A stretch of DNA of 64,000 bases from assembly GCF_029395435.1 (NCBI RefSeq), contig NZ_CP113915.1, positions 1,488,001 to 1,552,000 of the forward strand, in the 5' to 3' direction. The number at the start of each line of letters is the position of its first letter. Position 1 is the first letter of the stretch. Shown in pieces: positions 54,743 to 64,000 of the stretch. This DNA is from Bifidobacterium sp. ESL0790. GTDB lineage: Bacteria; Actinomycetota; Actinomycetes; Actinomycetales; Bifidobacteriaceae. The notes under the pieces were generated by a model. It saw nothing but the letters and a program-made list of their open reading frames with translations. It was not told the origin of the DNA and ran no database searches. Position numbers and translations under genes: made by a program.

Positions 54743-55615
54743 CTACAGTACGTGGCTGAGGAAGTTCTGGAACCGTTCTTCCTTGGGGTCGTCGATGATC
54801 TCCGGACCGCCTTTCTCGACGACGACGCCGTCGTCCATGAAGACGATCTGGTCGGCGACCTCGCGCGCGAATCCGATCTCGTGGGTCACCACGATCATGG
54901 TCATGCCGGCGGCGGCCAGCGAGCGCATGACGCCGAGCACCTCGCCGACCAGTTCGGGGTCGAGCGCGGAGGTTGGCTCGTCGAAGAGCATGATGTCGGG
55001 GTGCATGGCCAGGGCGCGGGCGATGGCCACACGCTGCTGCTGCCCGCCGGAGAGCTGCATCGGGTAGTAGTCGGCGCGGTCGGCCAGACCGACGCGTTCC
55101 AGCTCCTTCATGGCCTCCGCGCGAGCCTGGTCCTTGGGCTCCTTGGCGACGTGGACGGGCGCCTCCATCACGTTCTCGATGACGGTGCGGTGCGGGAAGA
55201 GGTTGAAACGCTGGAAGACCATGCCGAGCTTGGCGCGCTGGCGGGCGATCTCCTTGTCGTTGAGCGTCTGGAGCACATCCTTGCCCCCGGCGTTGACATG
55301 TTTGTAGCCATTGAGCACGCCGTCGACCTCGATGCTGCCGCCGGTGAGCGTCTCGAGCTGGTTGACCAGCCGCAGGAAGGTGGATTTGCCGGAGCCGGAA
55401 GGCCCCAGGATCACGGTGACGGTGCCGGGCATGACGGTGAGGTTGATGCCCTTGAGCACGTGCAGGTTGCCGTAGACCTTGTGCACCTCGGTGGCCTTGA
55501 CCGCCGGCACGACGGCCTTTGCGGCCTCGACGCCCGTCGTGGTCTCGATGGTCTCGGCGACCTCGCTAACCTCAGCGACCTCGCCGGTTTCATTGTTCAT
55601 GGTTTGTTCGTTCAT
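54743..55615 (-). CDS. Amino-acid ABC transporter ATP-binding protein (GlnQ-like)
   Basis: A 290-residue ATPase with a Glu/Val/Thr-rich N-terminal extension of about 35 residues. Walker A is [14 protein letters not shown]-loop [12 protein letters not shown], signature [16 protein letters not shown], Walker [16 protein letters not shown]-loop VVTHEIG. These forms are typical of polar amino-acid importers (GlnQ/ArtP). ATG 55615 was preferred over a GTG three codons upstream that abuts its ribosome site. Last gene of the operon; its stop touches repeat copy D. Confidence 0.92.
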   Translation of the reverse strand: MNEQTMNNETGEVAEVSEVAETIETTTGVEAAKAVVPAVKATEVHKVYGNLHVLKGINLTVMPGTVTVILGPSGSGKSTFLRLVNQLETLTGGSIEVDGVLNGYKHVNAGGKDVLQTLNDKEIARQRAKLGMVFQRFNLFPHRTVIENVMEAPVHVAKEPKDQARAEAMKELERVGLADRADYYPMQLSGGQQQRVAIARALAMHPDIMLFDEPTSALDPELVGEVLGVMRSLAAAGMTMIVVTHEIGFAREVADQIVFMDDGVVVEKGGPEIIDDPKEERFQNFLSHVL

Positions 55616-55633
55616 ATCGATCACGCCTTCGCC

Positions 55634-56626
55634 TTATGAGTTCAATCCGAGGAACGCGGAGGTCTTGCTTTCGCTCTTCGAGACCTTCGGCGCCGCCTTC
55701 TTGTCGGCGGGCTTGTCCTCATCGTCCTTGTCGGGCACATTGCCACGGCCGTCGAAGCCCTTGCCGAAGTAACGTTCGAGCCAGGCCTGGCCGACCATGA
55801 GGATGGAGGTGACCACCAGGTACCAGATGCAGGCCACGATGAGCAGCGGGATCGGCTTGTAGATGCGATTGGCGATCGCGTCAGTGGCGAACTGCAATTC
55901 AAGCGAGAACGGCACGGCGGAGACCAGGGAGGTGGTCTTCAGCATGCTGATGACCTCGTTGCCGGTGGGCGGGACGATGATGCGCATGGCCTGCGGCAGG
56001 ATCACGCGGCGCATGATCATCGAACGCGACATGCCCAGCGCCTGCGCGGCCTCGCTCTGCCCGGGGTCGACGGCCTCGAGCCCGGCGCGCACGATCTCGG
56101 CCAGGTAGGCGGATTCGTTGAGGGCCAGGCCGGTCATGGCGGCCAGGAATCCGGGTGCGATGACCTTGTTGAGCTGGGCGGTGTCCATCTGCCAGAAGTT
56201 GATGCCGGTGAACGGGATGCCCAGCGAGAAGTGCGGGATCAGCACCGCGAAGAGGCCCCAGAAGACCAACTGCGTGTAGATAGGCGTGCCGCGGAAGAAC
56301 CAGATCCAGAACCAGCTGACGCCGCGGAGCACCGGGTTGACGGACTTTCGCATCACCGCCAGCAGCACCGCCAGGATGATGGCGATGAGCATCGAGGTCA
56401 CCGTCAGGATAAGCGTCCAGCCGATGCCGTTGAGCACATGCTCATTGAACAGGTATTTCCATACCAGGTTCCATTGGAAGTTCTTGTTGGTCGCCATTCC
56501 GTTGATGAGCATGACGGCCAGGAGCGCCACGATCACCCCCGCGACCAGCGATCCGGGGCGGCGCACCGGCCGTGCCTTGATCGCGTTTGGTATGTCAGGT
56601 CCTTCCGGCTTTTTCCCACGTGCCAT
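55634..56626 (-). CDS. Amino-acid ABC transporter permease (HisM/GlnP type)
   Basis: A 330-residue membrane protein. After a basic N-terminus (about 25 residues), membrane helices surround LLAVMRKSVNPVLRGVSWF and FRGTPIYTQLVFWGLFAVLI. ESAYLAEIVRAGLEAVDPGQ followed by EAAQALGMSRSMIMRRVILP is the polar amino-acid permease signature with the EAA loop. A C-terminal Lys/Asp-rich tail (about 45 residues) is extra. One permease gene only, so it probably forms a homodimer. Confidence 0.93.
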   Translation of the reverse strand: MARGKKPEGPDIPNAIKARPVRRPGSLVAGVIVALLAVMLINGMATNKNFQWNLVWKYLFNEHVLNGIGWTLILTVTSMLIAIILAVLLAVMRKSVNPVLRGVSWFWIWFFRGTPIYTQLVFWGLFAVLIPHFSLGIPFTGINFWQMDTAQLNKVIAPGFLAAMTGLALNESAYLAEIVRAGLEAVDPGQSEAAQALGMSRSMIMRRVILPQAMRIIVPPTGNEVISMLKTTSLVSAVPFSLELQFATDAIANRIYKPIPLLIVACIWYLVVTSILMVGQAWLERYFGKGFDGRGNVPDKDDEDKPADKKAAPKVSKSESKTSAFLGLNS

Positions 56627-56819
56627 CAGACGTCACCTTTCCAAGGGGTCACAACAATCCCCTTTGATTATCTCTGTGCATCTCTATTCATGTGCGAAAG
56701 CGATCATTACAACGGCTGTCGTGCTGAACAACTTGAAAGACGGGCGGCGACGATGTCATCACTGCCCGTCATACATCACAAATCCTTACGTTGGTTTTCT
56801 TCGGTTTTCGACGCGAGCC

Positions 56820-57758
56820 TTATTGCTGCTTGCTCTCGTCGAAGGTCTCGATCCTCGCCTGCGACATGGCGCAGGTCTGGTTGCCCCAGTTCTTGAGGAT
56901 CTTCATATACGTTCCGTCGTCCATGAGCTTCTGCATGGCGGCCTTGACGGCGTTGGCGGTCTGCATGTCGCCCTTGGGCACCACCACGGCCTCGGTGGTC
57001 TCGTCGAAGCTCTTGCCCAGCAGCTGCAGGGTGTCGCTGTTCTGCTTGACGGCGTATCCGGCGACGGGGGTGTCGGCGCAGAAGGCGTCGGCCTTGCCCG
57101 TGGCCACGGCGGTGGTGACGCTGGTCTGCTGCTTCATCGACTGGATGTCGATCGGCTTCTTGCCTTGGGCCACGCACTGCTGGTTGGCGGTCTTGACGGT
57201 CTGCTCCTCGGAGACTCCGGTTTGCACGGCGACGGTGTCGCCACAAAGGTCATCGATCTTGACGTGCTTGGGGTTGCCCTTCTGGACGGTGTAGGAGGCG
57301 CCTTCCTTGAGGAAGGAGACGAACTCGCCGGCGTCCTTGCGGCTGGGGTCGACGGTGAAGCCGGAGATACCGACGTCGTACTTGCTGCCGATGGCGGGCA
57401 TGATCGAGTCGAACACCGAGGCGACGGGCTCGAACTTGAGGCCGAAGATCTGGGCGAGGGCCTTGGCGAAGTCCATGTCGTAGCCAATCGGGGTCTTGCC
57501 GTCGGTGTCGAGGAACTCGGCCGGCGCGAAGTCGGGCGAGGTGCCGACGGTGAACTTGCCGTCCTTGGTCACCGATTCGGGCAGCATCGCGGCGATCTTG
57601 GGATCCTTCTTGACGGAACTCAGGTCGACGCCTTTGGTCTGGGTGGCGGACTTGTCACTCTCGTCGGTGGTGCCGCAGGCCCCCACCGTCACTAACATCG
57701 CGAGGGCGCAACAACCTGCGAGCGCGCCTTTGATAGCTTTGCTTAATGTTCCTGACAT
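56820..57758 (-). CDS. Amino-acid ABC transporter substrate-binding lipoprotein (family 3)
   Basis: A 312-residue lipoprotein with lipobox VGAC (C28). The mature protein has the SBP_bac_3 pattern: FTVGTSPDFAPAEFLDTDGK, then IGYDMDFAKALAQIFG and SKYDVGISGFTVDPSRK. It captures an amino acid for the permease and ATPase downstream (gap of 193 bp). Substrate not predictable. A 13-bp palindrome AGCATAATATGCT (57806-57818) lies about 48 bp upstream of the start and includes a TATTAT -10-like word on the minus strand. Confidence 0.92.
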   Translation of the reverse strand: MSGTLSKAIKGALAGCCALAMLVTVGACGTTDESDKSATQTKGVDLSSVKKDPKIAAMLPESVTKDGKFTVGTSPDFAPAEFLDTDGKTPIGYDMDFAKALAQIFGLKFEPVASVFDSIMPAIGSKYDVGISGFTVDPSRKDAGEFVSFLKEGASYTVQKGNPKHVKIDDLCGDTVAVQTGVSEEQTVKTANQQCVAQGKKPIDIQSMKQQTSVTTAVATGKADAFCADTPVAGYAVKQNSDTLQLLGKSFDETTEAVVVPKGDMQTANAVKAAMQKLMDDGTYMKILKNWGNQTCAMSQARIETFDESKQQ

Positions 57759-57805
57759 TTCGGTTCCTCCCCGATTGCTATCCAGCGATTGCTTCGCTGA
57801 TTAGT

Positions 57806-57818
57806 AGCATAATATGCT
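57806..57818 (-). promoter_or_regulatory. Palindromic promoter element of the amino-acid ABC operon
   Basis: AGCATA-A-TATGCT, a perfect 13-bp inverted repeat upstream of the binding-protein gene, overlapping a TATTAT -10 candidate on the minus strand. Confidence 0.4.
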
Positions 57819-58259
57819 CAGGCCTGTATTTATGCAGTTATGTGTGTCACCATACGGACTCATGGCGAATCGACCTTTGACTGCGGCAAATTTCCTCTTT
57901 GACACTACCCAACACATCAATCCAAAATGTTTAAACCCTTGATTCTGGCTTCATTGCAGCTGAATCAGGTATTAAAATGATGTATTTCACTGATATATTA
58001 CAGCGTCTAAACGTTCAACAGGGCGTCAATTTTAACGCTCTATGCAACCTTTAACTTTGTTATTTTAATATGCAGTATACAATATACATACATGCATATA
58101 TGCATAAAACCGAAACAGTATGATGCGGAAAAACCCAGCCACGAGACCTTTTGCATCGACCAACCTTGCCGAAAGATGACGAGATGCGAGGGTTCGAGTC
58201 TCGCCATCTTGGCCGGATTTCTCGAGTGGGCGACTCCCCTTTTAGTCGAGCCGCCGCAC
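57819..58259. other. AT-rich intergenic region upstream of the amino-acid ABC operon
   Basis: About 440 bp between the operon promoter and smpB. It is AT-rich, with a perfect palindrome ATGCATATATGCAT (58092-58105). Near smpB a hairpin occupies 58173-58210. No ORF with coding character and no complete RNA gene was found. Confidence 0.4.
58173..58210 (-). terminator. Hairpin downstream of smpB, terminator candidate
   Basis: AAGATG-A-CGAGA (58173-58184) pairs with TCTCG-C-CATCTT (58199-58210) around a loop containing GGGTTCGAG, which resembles a tRNA T-loop. On the minus strand it follows the smpB stop by about 50 nt and ends CATCTTTC. No full tRNA cloverleaf can be built. Confidence 0.4.
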
Positions 58260-58739
58260 TCAACGCACGAGCTTGTTGGCGTAGCGCATCGCGCGCAACG
58301 CCTCGCGGTTGTCCTGAGCCTCACGCAACGCCTGGCGCTTGTCGTATTCCTTCTTGCCCCGGGCCAGGGCAATCTCGGCCTTCACGCGCCCGTCCTTGAA
58401 GTAAAGGCTCAGCGGGACGATCGTGTAGCCCTTGGCCTCGGTCTGGCGGGTGAGCTTAGCGATCTGCGAGGCGTGCAACAGGAGCTTGCGCTTGCGCTTG
58501 GGCGCGTGGTTGTTCCATGTGCCGTTGAGGTATTCGGGGATGTTCGCGCCTTCCAGCCACATCTCCCCATTGCGGTCGATAGAGACGAATGACTCCGCGA
58601 GCGACGCCCTGCCCTCGCGCAGCGACTTGACCTCGGTGCCGGTGAGCACCAGCCCGGCCTCGTAATGGTCCTCGATGGTGTAGTTGTGCCGAGCCTTGCG
58701 GTTCTGCGCGATCATCTTCGTGCCCTGTTCCTTCGCCAT
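58260..58739 (-). CDS. smpB: SsrA-binding protein SmpB
   Basis: A 159-residue tmRNA-binding protein for trans-translation rescue of stalled ribosomes. [40 protein letters not shown] and [18 protein letters not shown] are the core motifs; the basic C-terminal tail enters the decoding centre. It sits in the conserved prfB-ftsE-ftsX-(hydrolase)-smpB cluster. No tmRNA gene was recognised beside it. Confidence 0.97.
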   Translation of the reverse strand: MAKEQGTKMIAQNRKARHNYTIEDHYEAGLVLTGTEVKSLREGRASLAESFVSIDRNGEMWLEGANIPEYLNGTWNNHAPKRKRKLLLHASQIAKLTRQTEAKGYTIVPLSLYFKDGRVKAEIALARGKKEYDKRQALREAQDNREALRAMRYANKLVR

Positions 58740-58953
58740 GTCCTTTTCCTTACGCCTGATTCCTCACTCGTGCCTGGCATCCGATATACCAACAGCTCTG
58801 GCCTTGCCCGCATTCCCGGTTCATGGTTCCAGCTGGTTCGTCAGGCTGCATTGCGCCTCAGCCATCGTATCGCCACGAATCCGAACGATTGTGCCAGTTC
58901 GCCGACCTCTGGGAGTCGACCTTCGAGAGCATGATATTCCGACCATAACACAA

Positions 58954-58981
58954 GCGCGCCATCCTGTTGCGAATGGCGCGC
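58954..58981 (-). terminator. Rho-independent terminator after the CHAP hydrolase gene
   Basis: GCGCGCCAT (58954-58962) pairs with ATGGCGCGC (58973-58981), and the minus strand continues TTGTGTTATGG. It lies about 30 nt after the stop at 59010. Confidence 0.7.
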
Positions 58982-59009
58982 CCGAGTTTAACCGAACTGA
59001 ACTTCTAAA

Positions 59010-60332
59010 TCAGTTATGGATGTATTCGTAGTTGTAGGCGTCGTTCAACACCTCATTGGCCGGGAAGGTGGCGAAACCGGTGCCGCCCTCAGAGATGGCG
59101 ATGGTGTTGCCCCACACGCCCTCGACGATGGCCACATGCCCGTAGTAGGGGTCGGCGATCCAATGGCCGCCGACGCTCTGGCCCGGGTAGAAGACGACGA
59201 TGGCGCCGAATGACGGGGTCCTGTCGACCTGGTAGCCGAGGCTGCGGGCGGAATTGGCCCACTGGCCACCGTTGCCGAAGTAGGATCCAACGGGCAGGCC
59301 GAGCTGGTGACGACGGAGATAGGCCCACTCGGTGCACTGGCGCGGAGGATAGGCGTTGCCGGAGTCACCGGAGGGGTGGCCGCCACCACCATAGACAGGT
59401 CCCGGTGCAGCGACAGGAGACGGGTTGCTGGGAATGTAGCTCGAGCTGCCGGCCTGGCTGGTGCCTTGGCTCGCGCTCTGCTGCTGGTAGCCCATTTGCT
59501 CGTTCTGGGAATCGATCTGTGACTGCAGGATGGCGAGTTCGGCTGCCTGCTGCGCGGACTGCGAGGTCAGCGAGCTCTTCTGCGATTCGAGGCTCGCGCG
59601 CGCCTGGGCGCCCTGGTCTCGCAAGGCCTGCAGGCTGCTCTGCTGGGCCTGCGCCGACTCGGCGGCCTGCTGCGCGCTGGCGGCCTGGCTGTCGGCCTGG
59701 TCCTTCAACGTGGAAATCTGGGTCTCGATGGCGGCGAGACGCTGCTTGCGGTTCATCGAGGTGCCGAGCGTGTTGGCGTCGGCGTTCGCGGCGTTGGCCT
59801 CGCTGCGAGTGACCGCGGCGGAGGACTGCATCTTGTCGACGAAATCCTTGGTGGTGCCGGACTTGGTGACCACGTTCATCACGTCGGCGGCGTCGGAGCC
59901 ATGGAAGCTCTCACGGGCCTGGGCGGCCACGCCCGCCTTGGCGTCATCGAAATCGGCGCCGGTCTGCGCGATCTTGGCTTCGAGATCGGCCTTGTCTTTC
60001 TGGGCGGCCGCGAGGCGGTCGGAGGTGGCCTGCGCCAGGTTCTTCGCCTGGTCGGCGCCCTGCTGGGCGTTCTGCGCCGCGGCCTGGGCGGCGGGAATCT
60101 GGTTGTTCGTCAAATCGTTGAGCTGCAGGATCTGGTTGGCCAGGTCGCTGTCGACCCCGGCCAGCTGGCTCTTCAGGTCGGCCTGGCTGGCGGCGGCCTG
60201 CTGGTACTGGCTCATGGTGGATGCCTGAGCCTGCCCTACGTTGGCCGTCATGGTCATCGCCGCAGTGCCACACAACGTGGCTGTGGCGATCAGGATGCTG
60301 AAGGCCGCGGTCACTTGCTTCTGCTTGCGCAT
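59010..60332 (-). CDS. Secreted CHAP-domain peptidoglycan hydrolase with coiled coil (PcsB-like)
   Basis: A 440-residue exported protein: signal peptide (about 40 residues, ending near GQAQA), a long Ala/Gln-rich coiled coil (about residues 45-290), a Ser/Gly/Pro linker, and a C-terminal CHAP amidase/endopeptidase domain with catalytic Cys in PPRQCTEWAYLRR and His in DPYYGHVAIVEGV. It follows ftsX on the same strand; in streptococci PcsB with the same layout is activated by FtsEX for cell separation. ATG 60332 has AAAGG at good distance; a GTG three codons upstream overlaps that site. Confidence 0.9.
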   Translation of the reverse strand: MRKQKQVTAAFSILIATATLCGTAAMTMTANVGQAQASTMSQYQQAAASQADLKSQLAGVDSDLANQILQLNDLTNNQIPAAQAAAQNAQQGADQAKNLAQATSDRLAAAQKDKADLEAKIAQTGADFDDAKAGVAAQARESFHGSDAADVMNVVTKSGTTKDFVDKMQSSAAVTRSEANAANADANTLGTSMNRKQRLAAIETQISTLKDQADSQAASAQQAAESAQAQQSSLQALRDQGAQARASLESQKSSLTSQSAQQAAELAILQSQIDSQNEQMGYQQQSASQGTSQAGSSSYIPSNPSPVAAPGPVYGGGGHPSGDSGNAYPPRQCTEWAYLRRHQLGLPVGSYFGNGGQWANSARSLGYQVDRTPSFGAIVVFYPGQSVGGHWIADPYYGHVAIVEGVWGNTIAISEGGTGFATFPANEVLNDAYNYEYIHN

Positions 60333-60433
60333 GGAATTCACCTTTCTTGCTTCGGACTTACCATTGTAACGTATCCACCTGAAGGTTTGTCAGGCAGCTC
60401 AATACTTCTTCACATATTCTGCGATACAACTCA

Positions 60434-61357
60434 TCACGCCTTGAGATAGCGACGCAGCGAGACCGCCGAGGCGCACGCGGAGAGCAGCACCGCGCCGACC
60501 ACGAGTACGGGGGCCATCAGCCACACCGTCTTCTGGTCGATATAAGGCATCCACTGCACCGTCTTGGCCAGCCAGTCGGTGATGAACACCTTCACGATCA
60601 CGCTCAGCGTGGCCGCCGAAAGCAGTGAGCCGATCAGCGAGGCGAAGACGCCCTCGAGGATGAACGGCAATCGTATCGTCCAGTTCGAGGCGCCCACCAG
60701 GCGCATGATCTCGGTCTCGTTGCGCCGGCTCGCCGCGCTCATGCGAATCGTGGTGCCGGTGAGCATGACCGCGACCACGACCATCACCACCGCCAGCACG
60801 ACCGTGACCACGGTGGCCTTGTTGAGGATGTTGAAGACGGGATCGAAGATCTGGCGTTGGTCGAGCACCTCCTCGACGCCGTTGTTGCCGGTCAGGGTCT
60901 CGGAGACCTCCTGGTACTTGGTGGGGTCCTTGAGCTTCAGGCGCAGCGAATCCTGCATGTCGGCGGCGGTGAGGGTGCGGCCCTCGTAGACGCCGTTGGG
61001 GTATTGCTTGAGGAAGGTGTGCTTGTAGAAGTCCTCACGGCTCTCGTAGGTGACCTTGGAGACCTCGTTGTTGAGGTCGCGGTGGATCTTCTCCTCGAGC
61101 TGCACGATCTCCTGCTGGCTCGGGGCCTTGCCCGCCGAGCAGTTGGCGGCCTGGCTGGTGCCGTCCGGGCAGAGCCAGACGACCACCTCGACCTCCTTGT
61201 ACCAGTCGCCCTTGGCCTTGGTGACCTGGGCCTGCATGAGGCCGGAGGCACCGATGAAGACGAAGGAGATGAAGGTGACGAGCATGACCGAAAGGATCAT
61301 GGAGACGTTCTGGCGAAGGCTCGTCCAGGTCTCGGAAAGTATGAACCGCATTCTCAT
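60434..61357 (-). CDS. ftsX: Cell division protein FtsX
   Basis: A 307-residue membrane protein with four helices: one N-terminal ([20 protein letters not shown]), a large extracytoplasmic loop (about residues 45-175, containing [20 protein letters not shown] with two Cys), then three C-terminal helices. With FtsE it transmits ATP hydrolysis to a cell-wall hydrolase outside, here likely the CHAP protein encoded next. ATG 61357 overlaps the ftsE stop (ATGA). Confidence 0.95.
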   Translation of the reverse strand: MRMRFILSETWTSLRQNVSMILSVMLVTFISFVFIGASGLMQAQVTKAKGDWYKEVEVVVWLCPDGTSQAANCSAGKAPSQQEIVQLEEKIHRDLNNEVSKVTYESREDFYKHTFLKQYPNGVYEGRTLTAADMQDSLRLKLKDPTKYQEVSETLTGNNGVEEVLDQRQIFDPVFNILNKATVVTVVLAVVMVVVAVMLTGTTIRMSAASRRNETEIMRLVGASNWTIRLPFILEGVFASLIGSLLSAATLSVIVKVFITDWLAKTVQWMPYIDQKTVWLMAPVLVVGAVLLSACASAVSLRRYLKA

Positions 61358-62664
61358 CGCTGATCCCCCTTGTTGCTGGATTCGCCCTGGCCCTCGCCTT
61401 GGACGCGGTCGTCGTATTTCGATCTCTTGGCCTTGCCCGCGGCTTTCGCGTTGGCCTTCGGCGCGGGCGGCACGGGTGGCAGCGACGGCGAGGCGGCGGG
61501 AGCCTTGGCGACCTTGGCGTTGACGACCTTGGCCTTCGCCTTGCTCTTGGCCTTCGCGGCCTCCCCCTTGCTCGCCGCGGAAGTCTTGGCGGCGGGCTTC
61601 TTGGGCTCCCCGGCGTCGGCGTTGATGATCGTCCTGTCGGAGATCGCGTCGCGCACGCTGGTCACCTCGGCCTCGCTCAGGCCCTTGCCCCAGGTCATGG
61701 TGGTCTCGGCGGACTGGAAGGCCTCACCGTAGTGGCCAGTCCTGCCGGAATGCACGGAATTGGCAAGACGCGCGATGCCCTCGTTCTCGCCGCTGCCTTG
61801 GGCCACCGCGTCCGCGACGACGTTGACGGCCTGCTTGGCGACGGCGGCGCGGGAGGCACCCTTGCCGGCTTGAATCTGCGAAGGCGACGAGGCCACGCCG
61901 GCCCCCGCGCCCTTCATGTAAGGATTGATGACGCGCTTGGCCTTCGACTCCACCTCCGCGTCGGGGAAGTAGAGCGCCGAATCGTAGCTGCCGTTCTGCT
62001 CGTCGCGCACGATCTTGCCCGAATGCAGCTCCACGACGCGCTTGCGCATGGAGTTGACGATCTCCTCGTTGTGGGTGGCCATGACGATGGTGGTGCCGGT
62101 GCGGTTGATGGCGTCGAGCACCTCCATGATGCCCAGCGAGGTGGTGGGGTCGAGGTTGCCGGTGGGCTCGTCGGCCAGCAGGATCTGCGGATGGTTGACG
62201 TAGGCGCGGGCGATGGCCACGCGCTGGGCCTCGCCGCCGGAGAGCTCGCGCGGATAGTTCTTTTCCTTGCCGGTCAGGCCCACGGTCTCGAGGACCTTGG
62301 GGACCAGCGACTTGATGGTCGAGCGGCGGGTGCCGATGACCTCGAGCGCGAAGGCGACGTTCTGCCAGACGGTCTTGTTGTTGAGCAGCTTGTAGTCCTG
62401 GAAGACGAAGCCGATGGAACGGCGGTACTGCGGGATTTGGCGCGAGGTGAGACGTCGCAGGTCGTTGCCGGCCACGCGGATCTCGCCGTCGGTGGCCTCC
62501 TCCTCGCAGAGCAGCAGGCTCAGCAGCGTGGTCTTGCCGGAGCCCGAGGCGCCGACCAGGAAGACGAAGTCGCCACGCTCCACGTCGAGACTCACGCAAT
62601 CCAACGCCGGGCGTGTGCCCTTGGGATAGATCTTGGTGACCTTGTCCAATGTAATCAACGCCAT
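61354..62664 (-). CDS. ftsE: Cell division ATP-binding protein FtsE with long C-terminal extension
   Basis: A 436-residue protein. Residues 1-225 are a standard FtsE ATPase: Walker [12 protein letters not shown] (38-46), Q-loop [10 protein letters not shown], signature [16 protein letters not shown], Walker [15 protein letters not shown]-loop ATHNEEI. Then comes an unusual extension of about 210 residues: a moderately ordered part ([40 protein letters not shown]) and an Ala/Lys/Pro-rich, probably disordered tail. Typical FtsE has about 220-230 residues, so the tail nearly doubles the protein. Confidence 0.95.
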   Translation of the reverse strand: MALITLDKVTKIYPKGTRPALDCVSLDVERGDFVFLVGASGSGKTTLLSLLLCEEEATDGEIRVAGNDLRRLTSRQIPQYRRSIGFVFQDYKLLNNKTVWQNVAFALEVIGTRRSTIKSLVPKVLETVGLTGKEKNYPRELSGGEAQRVAIARAYVNHPQILLADEPTGNLDPTTSLGIMEVLDAINRTGTTIVMATHNEEIVNSMRKRVVELHSGKIVRDEQNGSYDSALYFPDAEVESKAKRVINPYMKGAGAGVASSPSQIQAGKGASRAAVAKQAVNVVADAVAQGSGENEGIARLANSVHSGRTGHYGEAFQSAETTMTWGKGLSEAEVTSVRDAISDRTIINADAGEPKKPAAKTSAASKGEAAKAKSKAKAKVVNAKVAKAPAASPSLPPVPPAPKANAKAAGKAKRSKYDDRVQGEGQGESSNKGDQR

Positions 62665-62745
62665 GTCGTCATCCTTACCTTGTTGCCAACGCCTATTTCA
62701 TTGTACGAACTGCGCGGCACCAGTGCGCCGCACCATCCATTACCG

Positions 62746-63888
62746 CTAGTTCTTCCCGTTCTCCTCGGCCTCGATCGCGTCCTGGCGGCGCTGCTCGTGG
62801 CGCCAGCGGATGCCCGCGTCAATGAAACCGTTGATGTCGCCGTCGAAAACGGCCTGGGTCTGGCTGGTCTCGTAGCCCGTGCGCAGGTCCTTAACCATCT
62901 GATAGGGGTGCAGCACGTAGGAGCGCATCTGGTCGCCCCAGCTGGCCTTGATGTCGCCGGCGAGCTCCTTCTTCTTCTTGGCCTCGGCCTCGTGGCGCAG
63001 CACGAGCAGGCGGGACTGGAGCACGGCCATGGCGGCGGCGCGGTTCTGGATCTGGCTGCGCTCGTCCTGCATGGTCACCACGATGTTGGTGGGCAAGTGG
63101 GTGATGCGCACCGCGGAATACGTGGTGTTGACGCCCTGGCCGCCGGGGCCCGAAGAGCAGTAGGTGTCCACGCGGATATCGGAATCGGGGATGTCGATGT
63201 GGTCGGTCTCCTCCACCAGCGGCACCACCTCGACGGCGGCGAAGCTGGTCTGGCGGCGGCCCTGGTTGTCGAAGGGCGAGATGCGGACCAGGCGGTGGGT
63301 GCCGCCCTCCACGGAAAGACGGCCGTAGGCGTAGGGCGCGTCGACCTGGAAGGTGGCCGACTTGATGCCAGCCTCCTCGGCGTAGGAGGTGTCCATCACC
63401 TTGGTCTTGTAGCCGTTGCGCTCGGCCCAACGCAGGTACATGCGCAGGAGCATCTGGGCGAAATCGGCCGCGTCCACGCCGCCGGCACCGCTTCGGATGG
63501 TCACCACGGCGCTACGCTCGTCGTATTCGCCGTCGAGCAGCGTCTGGATCTCCATCTCGTCAAGGTCCTTCTGCAGGGCCTCCACGCCGCTCTGGGCCTC
63601 GTTCATCGAATCGGCGTCATTCTCTTCCTGACCCAATTCGTAAAGGGTTTCGATGTCGTCAAGGCGGCTCGAAAGCGAATCGAGCTTCTTGATCAGACCC
63701 TGCTTGTTGGAAAGCCGGCTGGTAATCTTCTGCGCGTTCTCGACGTCGTCCCAAAGATTCGGCGCCGACGCCTCCTTTTCAAGCTCGTCGATCTCGGACT
63801 TGAGCCTTTCGACGTCCAACGCCTTCTCGATTGTCTCGTACTTCTTGCGCGCCTCGCCCAGCGCCTGCGAAAAATCAAATTCTGCCAT
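62746..63888 (-). CDS. prfB: Peptide chain release factor 2
   Basis: A 380-residue class I release factor for UGA and UAA. The GGQ loop ([20 protein letters not shown], about residue 248) triggers peptidyl-tRNA hydrolysis, and the RF2-specific SPF tripeptide is in [15 protein letters not shown] (about residue 206). The reading frame is continuous, with no programmed +1 frameshift site, as usual in Actinobacteria. First gene of the prfB-ftsE-ftsX cluster, with an 81-bp gap to ftsE. Confidence 0.97.
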   Translation of the reverse strand: MAEFDFSQALGEARKKYETIEKALDVERLKSEIDELEKEASAPNLWDDVENAQKITSRLSNKQGLIKKLDSLSSRLDDIETLYELGQEENDADSMNEAQSGVEALQKDLDEMEIQTLLDGEYDERSAVVTIRSGAGGVDAADFAQMLLRMYLRWAERNGYKTKVMDTSYAEEAGIKSATFQVDAPYAYGRLSVEGGTHRLVRISPFDNQGRRQTSFAAVEVVPLVEETDHIDIPDSDIRVDTYCSSGPGGQGVNTTYSAVRITHLPTNIVVTMQDERSQIQNRAAAMAVLQSRLLVLRHEAEAKKKKELAGDIKASWGDQMRSYVLHPYQMVKDLRTGYETSQTQAVFDGDINGFIDAGIRWRHEQRRQDAIEAEENGKN

Positions 63889-64000
63889 CGTGGCCTACCT
63901 TATATATCCTCACTGAAAACTTGCTGACCTTTTGCGTCTATAAGGGGCGATGACTTGGGCGGGCGCATAGCCAGCGGCCTCTCTTTGGCCCACCATCACC
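63889..64000. other. Region upstream of prfB, window end
   Basis: About 110 bp with no recognisable gene; presumably contains the prfB promoter. Confidence 0.4.

Noticed and set aside
58740..59009. tmRNA gene next to smpB
   Set aside because: No tag-peptide ORF, no tRNA-Ala-like ends and no CCA were found in the gap.
63700..63888. Programmed +1 frameshift in prfB
   Set aside because: The frame is continuous from ATG to stop and there is no in-frame UGA near codon 25.

Overview
The window looks like a chromosomal segment of a high-GC Gram-positive of the genus Bifidobacterium (species not determined). The evidence is the coding style, the alr-dgt-dnaG and prfB-ftsE-ftsX-smpB gene orders, a long eukaryotic-like IleRS behind a T-box leader, a GH42 beta-galactosidase, a GH13 glucosidase and several oligopeptide, amino-acid and sugar ABC systems. 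Most of the sequence is GC-rich core genome. One block, about 14.3-23.4 kb, is visibly AT-rich and looks acquired.

Layout. 1-3.6 kb: end of a LuxR-type response regulator convergent with an FtsX-type ABC exporter. 3.9-6.7 kb: a regulator with an HATPase_c_4 domain and an SLC13-type permease. 7.4-12.6 kb: dnaG, dgt, alr. 12.9-14.2 kb: GNAT acetyltransferase and luxS. 14.3-23.2 kb: five coupled genes (C5 cytosine methyltransferase, GHKL ATPase, Z1 helicase-like motor, PD-(D/E)XK/DUF4420 protein, AIPR protein) forming a predicted multi-subunit restriction/anti-phage system. 23.5-29.2 kb: TraX-like membrane protein, two paralogous membrane-anchored DsbA-like proteins, and between them a complete IS with 26-bp inverted repeats and 8-bp target duplication, plus tRNA-Arg(ACG). 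29.4-39.1 kb: ileS with T-box, recQ plus a small protein, nicotinamidase, a RelB/PIN toxin-antitoxin pair, GH13 glucosidase. 39.4-46 kb: 2-hydroxyacid dehydrogenase and a five-gene peptide ABC operon. 46.2-51.9 kb: coaX, a sugar-binding lipoprotein, GH42 beta-galactosidase, an RluA-type pseudouridine synthase. 52-54.7 kb: glmS bracketed by four copies of an unusual structured repeat. 54.7-57.8 kb: amino-acid ABC operon. 58.2-63.9 kb: smpB, a CHAP-domain hydrolase with coiled coil, ftsX, ftsE, prfB.

Most notable: (1) the defence operon, where methyltransferase, GHKL ATPase, Z1 motor, nuclease-fold protein and AIPR protein probably act together; (2) the repeat family around glmS. Two full copies form perfect 29-bp hairpins with the same 30-nt loop but different stem sequences, with 13 of 29 positions changed and all compensated. 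Both sit 1-3 nt after a stop codon. Two further tandem copies carry a larger loop with its own compensated hairpin. No familiar element class explains these. Functional names rest on motifs and gene context read by eye; no database search was run.
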